DNA from: Chloroflexota bacterium
GTDB taxonomy: Bacteria; Chloroflexota; Anaerolineae; 4572-78
Direction of reading: 5' to 3'
Assembly: GCA_024278015.1 (NCBI GenBank)
Contig: JAJRUC010000165.1
Location: 1 to 5,739 of the forward strand
DNA length: 5,739 nt
Within the stretch, counting starts at the first letter, position 1; every line of letters begins with the position of its first letter. The translations under genes and the position numbers were made by a program. The notes under the pieces were generated by a model. That model had not been told where the DNA came from. It saw only the letters and a list, made by a program, of their open reading frames with translations, and ran no database searches. Below are positions 3,926 to 5,739 of this stretch, piece by piece.

Positions 3926-5739
3926 GAAGCCTCTGCCGGGGGGGCGGTGTCGGCCCAATTAAAGTACGCTTCAGCCATCAGGCGAAAGAGGGGGGCGGCT
4001 TTTTGCGAGCCTTCGCCCGCGTTTTCCACGATGACGGCAATGACCACCGCCGGGTCATCGGCGGGGGCGTAGCCGGCAAACCAGGCGTGCGGGGCGTCGG
4101 TTACGGTTTCGGCGGTGCCGGTTTTGCCCGCCACGCTGAAGGCCGCTCCCTTAAAGGCTTGCCGGGCCGTGCCGCGCCGTCCCTGGGCCACGCCCCACAA
4201 CGCCGTTTGCAGCACGGCCAGGGTCTGCGCCGAAAGGGGCAGTGGCGGGCCTGCTTCCGGGGCAAAGAACTGGTCGCCCGTATCACGCGAGCTGATGCGG
4301 CGCACAAGCTGGGGCCGGTAAAGCCGGCCGTCGGCGGCGACGGCGGCCAGCATGTGGGCAATTTGCAGCGGCGTCGCCAGCATATAGCCCTGCCCAATGC
4401 CCATATTCACCGCGTCGCCCACGTAAAACGGCTCTCCCAAAGCCGCTTGCTTCCAGGCGTCATCGGGGACCAGGCCGGCGGCTTCATCAAGGCCCAGCAA
4501 GCCCGTGGCCCGGCCCAAACCGAAGGCGCGGGCCATATCCGGCAAAAAGGCGGGGTCGGCTTCGTACAGGGCTTTAGCCACTTCATAAAAAACCACATCG
4601 CAACTTTGGGTCAGGCCATCTTGCAGGTTGATATTGCCGTGCCCCGTCTCCAGCCAGCATTTTTTGGGCTGGTCATCGCCCAGCCCGTACCAGATTCCGC
4701 TACAAAAGAAGGGGGTATCGGCGGTGTAGCCCAGGTTTTCCATAGCGGCAGACAGGGCCACAATTTTGAAGGTGGAGGCGGGGGGATACGTCCCTTGCGC
4801 GGCCCGATTGACCAGCGGGCGGCGGTCATCGTTAAGCAAAGCGGCCCACGTTTGGGCGTCGATGCCGGTGGCGAAGTCCTGCGGATTGAAGCGCGGAAAA
4901 GAAGCCATCGCCCTGATGAAGCCGGTCGGCTCCATAACCACCATCGCGCCCCGCTGCGCCCCCAAAATTGTCTCGGCGCGTTGCTGCAAATCGGCATCAA
5001 GGCTCAAATAGACGTTGCCGCCGGGCCGGCTGATGACCGAAGCGATTTCGGCCAGCTCTTTGCCGGTGGGCGAGAGCGTCACCAGTCGCCCGCCCCGTTT
5101 GCCGGCCAAAAAGGGCTCGCCCCAGCCTTCAATGCCGGTTTGGCCCACCAGTTCATCGCCCCGATAGCCCTGCCGTTTGAAGGAGTCCAGTTCCCCGGCC
5201 CGGATGCCGCCCAGCACGCCGATGATGTGGGCGGCGGTTTCGCCCGCCGGATACAGCCGCGAAGGGTGAGCGCGGGTTTCCACGCCCGCCAGGGCGGAGA
5301 GGGTTTCGTAGTATTGCGCGCTGGTGTCAAAATCAACCTCGGCCAGGGGCACAAACCAATCGGGGCGGGCGGCCAGAATTTTTTCTTCAAGCGCGGGGGC
5401 GGGCAGGCCGGTAATGGCGGCCAGGCGGTTCACCACGGCGGGCCGGTCTTCAATTTGCCCGGACACAACGCCAATAGTGATGCGCTGCTCGTTGGTCGCC
5501 AGTTTTTGGCCGGCGGCGTCAACAATATCGCCCCGCGCCACCGATTCATCCAGCAGGGCCAGGGTCAGGCCATAGCCCAATTGCGGAAAAACAAGGGTCG
5601 GCTCCCAATTGATGCGCCACAGGCCGTCTTCAAAGCGCAGGGGCATGGTGTGGTCGTTTTCAATGGCCCCGAACAGACTGGTCTGCCATTCGCTGTGAAA
5701 GATAGCCGTCGCCAGCGAACCTTCGGCCAGCAGAGAGCG
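3922..5739 (-). CDS. Class B penicillin-binding protein, PBP2/FtsI type (5' end outside window)
   Basis: A D,D-transpeptidase that cross-links peptidoglycan outside the membrane; 605 residues are visible and the frame runs off the right edge, so the membrane anchor is not seen. The visible start (residues 1-60) resembles the NTF2-like MecA_N domain (WRINWEPTLVFPQL), followed by the PBP dimerisation region opening with ARGDIVDAAGQKLA (68-81) and including GYRGDELVGQTGIEGWGEPF (191-210). The transpeptidase domain has all three active-site motifs: STFK (322-325, bases 4765-4776), SCD in the SxN position (379-381, bases 4597-4605) and KTGT (539-542, KTG at bases 4117-4125). SxD instead of SxN is seen in PBP2/MrdA-type enzymes. 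Cysteines at 346 and 361 and the GHG histidine at 367 lie between the first two motifs. The C-terminus is complete (HAWFAGYAPADDPAVVIAVI onward). An internal ATG at 5646 falls inside the NTF2-like domain and is not the start. The stop overlaps the DUF58 start by ATGA. Confidence 0.95.
   Translation of the reverse strand, partial: RSLLAEGSLATAIFHSEWQTSLFGAIENDHTMPLRFEDGLWRINWEPTLVFPQLGYGLTLALLDESVARGDIVDAAGQKLATNEQRITIGVVSGQIEDRPAVVNRLAAITGLPAPALEEKILAARPDWFVPLAEVDFDTSAQYYETLSALAGVETRAHPSRLYPAGETAAHIIGVLGGIRAGELDSFKRQGYRGDELVGQTGIEGWGEPFLAGKRGGRLVTLSPTGKELAEIASVISRPGGNVYLSLDADLQQRAETILGAQRGAMVVMEPTGFIRAMASFPRFNPQDFATGIDAQTWAALLNDDRRPLVNRAAQGTYPPASTFKIVALSAAMENLGYTADTPFFCSGIWYGLGDDQPKKCWLETGHGNINLQDGLTQSCDVVFYEVAKALYEADPAFLPDMARAFGLGRATGLLGLDEAAGLVPDDAWKQAALGEPFYVGDAVNMGIGQGYMLATPLQIAHMLAAVAADGRLYRPQLVRRISSRDTGDQFFAPEAGPPLPLSAQTLAVLQTALWGVAQGRRGTARQAFKGAAFSVAGKTGTAETVTDAPHAWFAGYAPADDPAVVIAVIVENAGEGSQKAAPLFRLMAEAYFNWADTAPPAEAS
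3930..3934 (-). promoter_or_regulatory. Ribosome binding site of the DUF58 gene
   Basis: The minus strand reads AGAGG, then CTTC, then ATG at 3925. The site lies within the last codons of the penicillin-binding protein gene and, with the ATGA overlap, supports translational coupling. The spacing of four bases is a little short. Confidence 0.45.

Noticed and set aside
3305..4072. Plus-strand open frame (255 codons) spanning the DUF58/penicillin-binding protein junction
   Set aside because: It lies antisense across two well-supported genes and has no recognisable domain.
5644..5646. ATG at 5646 as the start of the penicillin-binding protein
   Set aside because: The same frame stays open to the window edge with plausible protein sequence (SLFGAIENDHT before the Met), and starting here would lose the membrane anchor and part of the NTF2-like domain.

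Overview
The window looks like a piece of a GC-rich bacterial chromosome from an environmental lineage. The gene families, the Gly/Ala/Arg/Pro-rich proteins and the mix of a sensor-type N-terminus with cell-envelope genes resemble Chloroflexota (Anaerolineae-like) genomes. That is an impression from protein style; no marker gene is present.

Layout: positions 1-179 (minus) hold the N-terminus of a membrane-anchored, probably sensor-type protein that runs off the left edge. Positions 180-605 form a divergent intergenic region. It holds a small heptamer repeat, a 199-bp MITE-like element with 16-bp terminal inverted repeats, 7-bp target duplications and a 22-bp central hairpin, and candidate promoters for both flanking genes. 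Positions 606-1163 (plus) encode a small VTT/DedA-superfamily membrane protein. A 45-bp convergent gap with a 7-bp inverted repeat follows. From 1209 to the right edge, three minus-strand genes are packed as an operon. In transcription order they are a class B penicillin-binding protein (5' end outside the window), a DUF58 protein, and a polytopic membrane protein ending in a DUF4129 domain. Both junctions are 4-bp ATGA stop/start overlaps, which points to translational coupling.

How the genes may work together: the three-gene operon pairs a peptidoglycan transpeptidase with a DUF58 protein and a DUF4129 membrane protein. DUF58 and DUF4129 proteins often occur near each other, commonly with MoxR-type AAA+ ATPases and transglutaminase-like proteins. 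This operon is therefore probably an envelope assembly or remodelling module, with any MoxR or further cell-wall genes beyond the right edge. The VTT protein may move lipids across the membrane but is transcribed separately. The most notable non-coding item is the MITE-like element, which sits between the best minus-strand promoter candidate and the sensor-like gene and would place a very stable hairpin in that gene's 5' leader. I see no CRISPR array, tRNA, rRNA or defence system.
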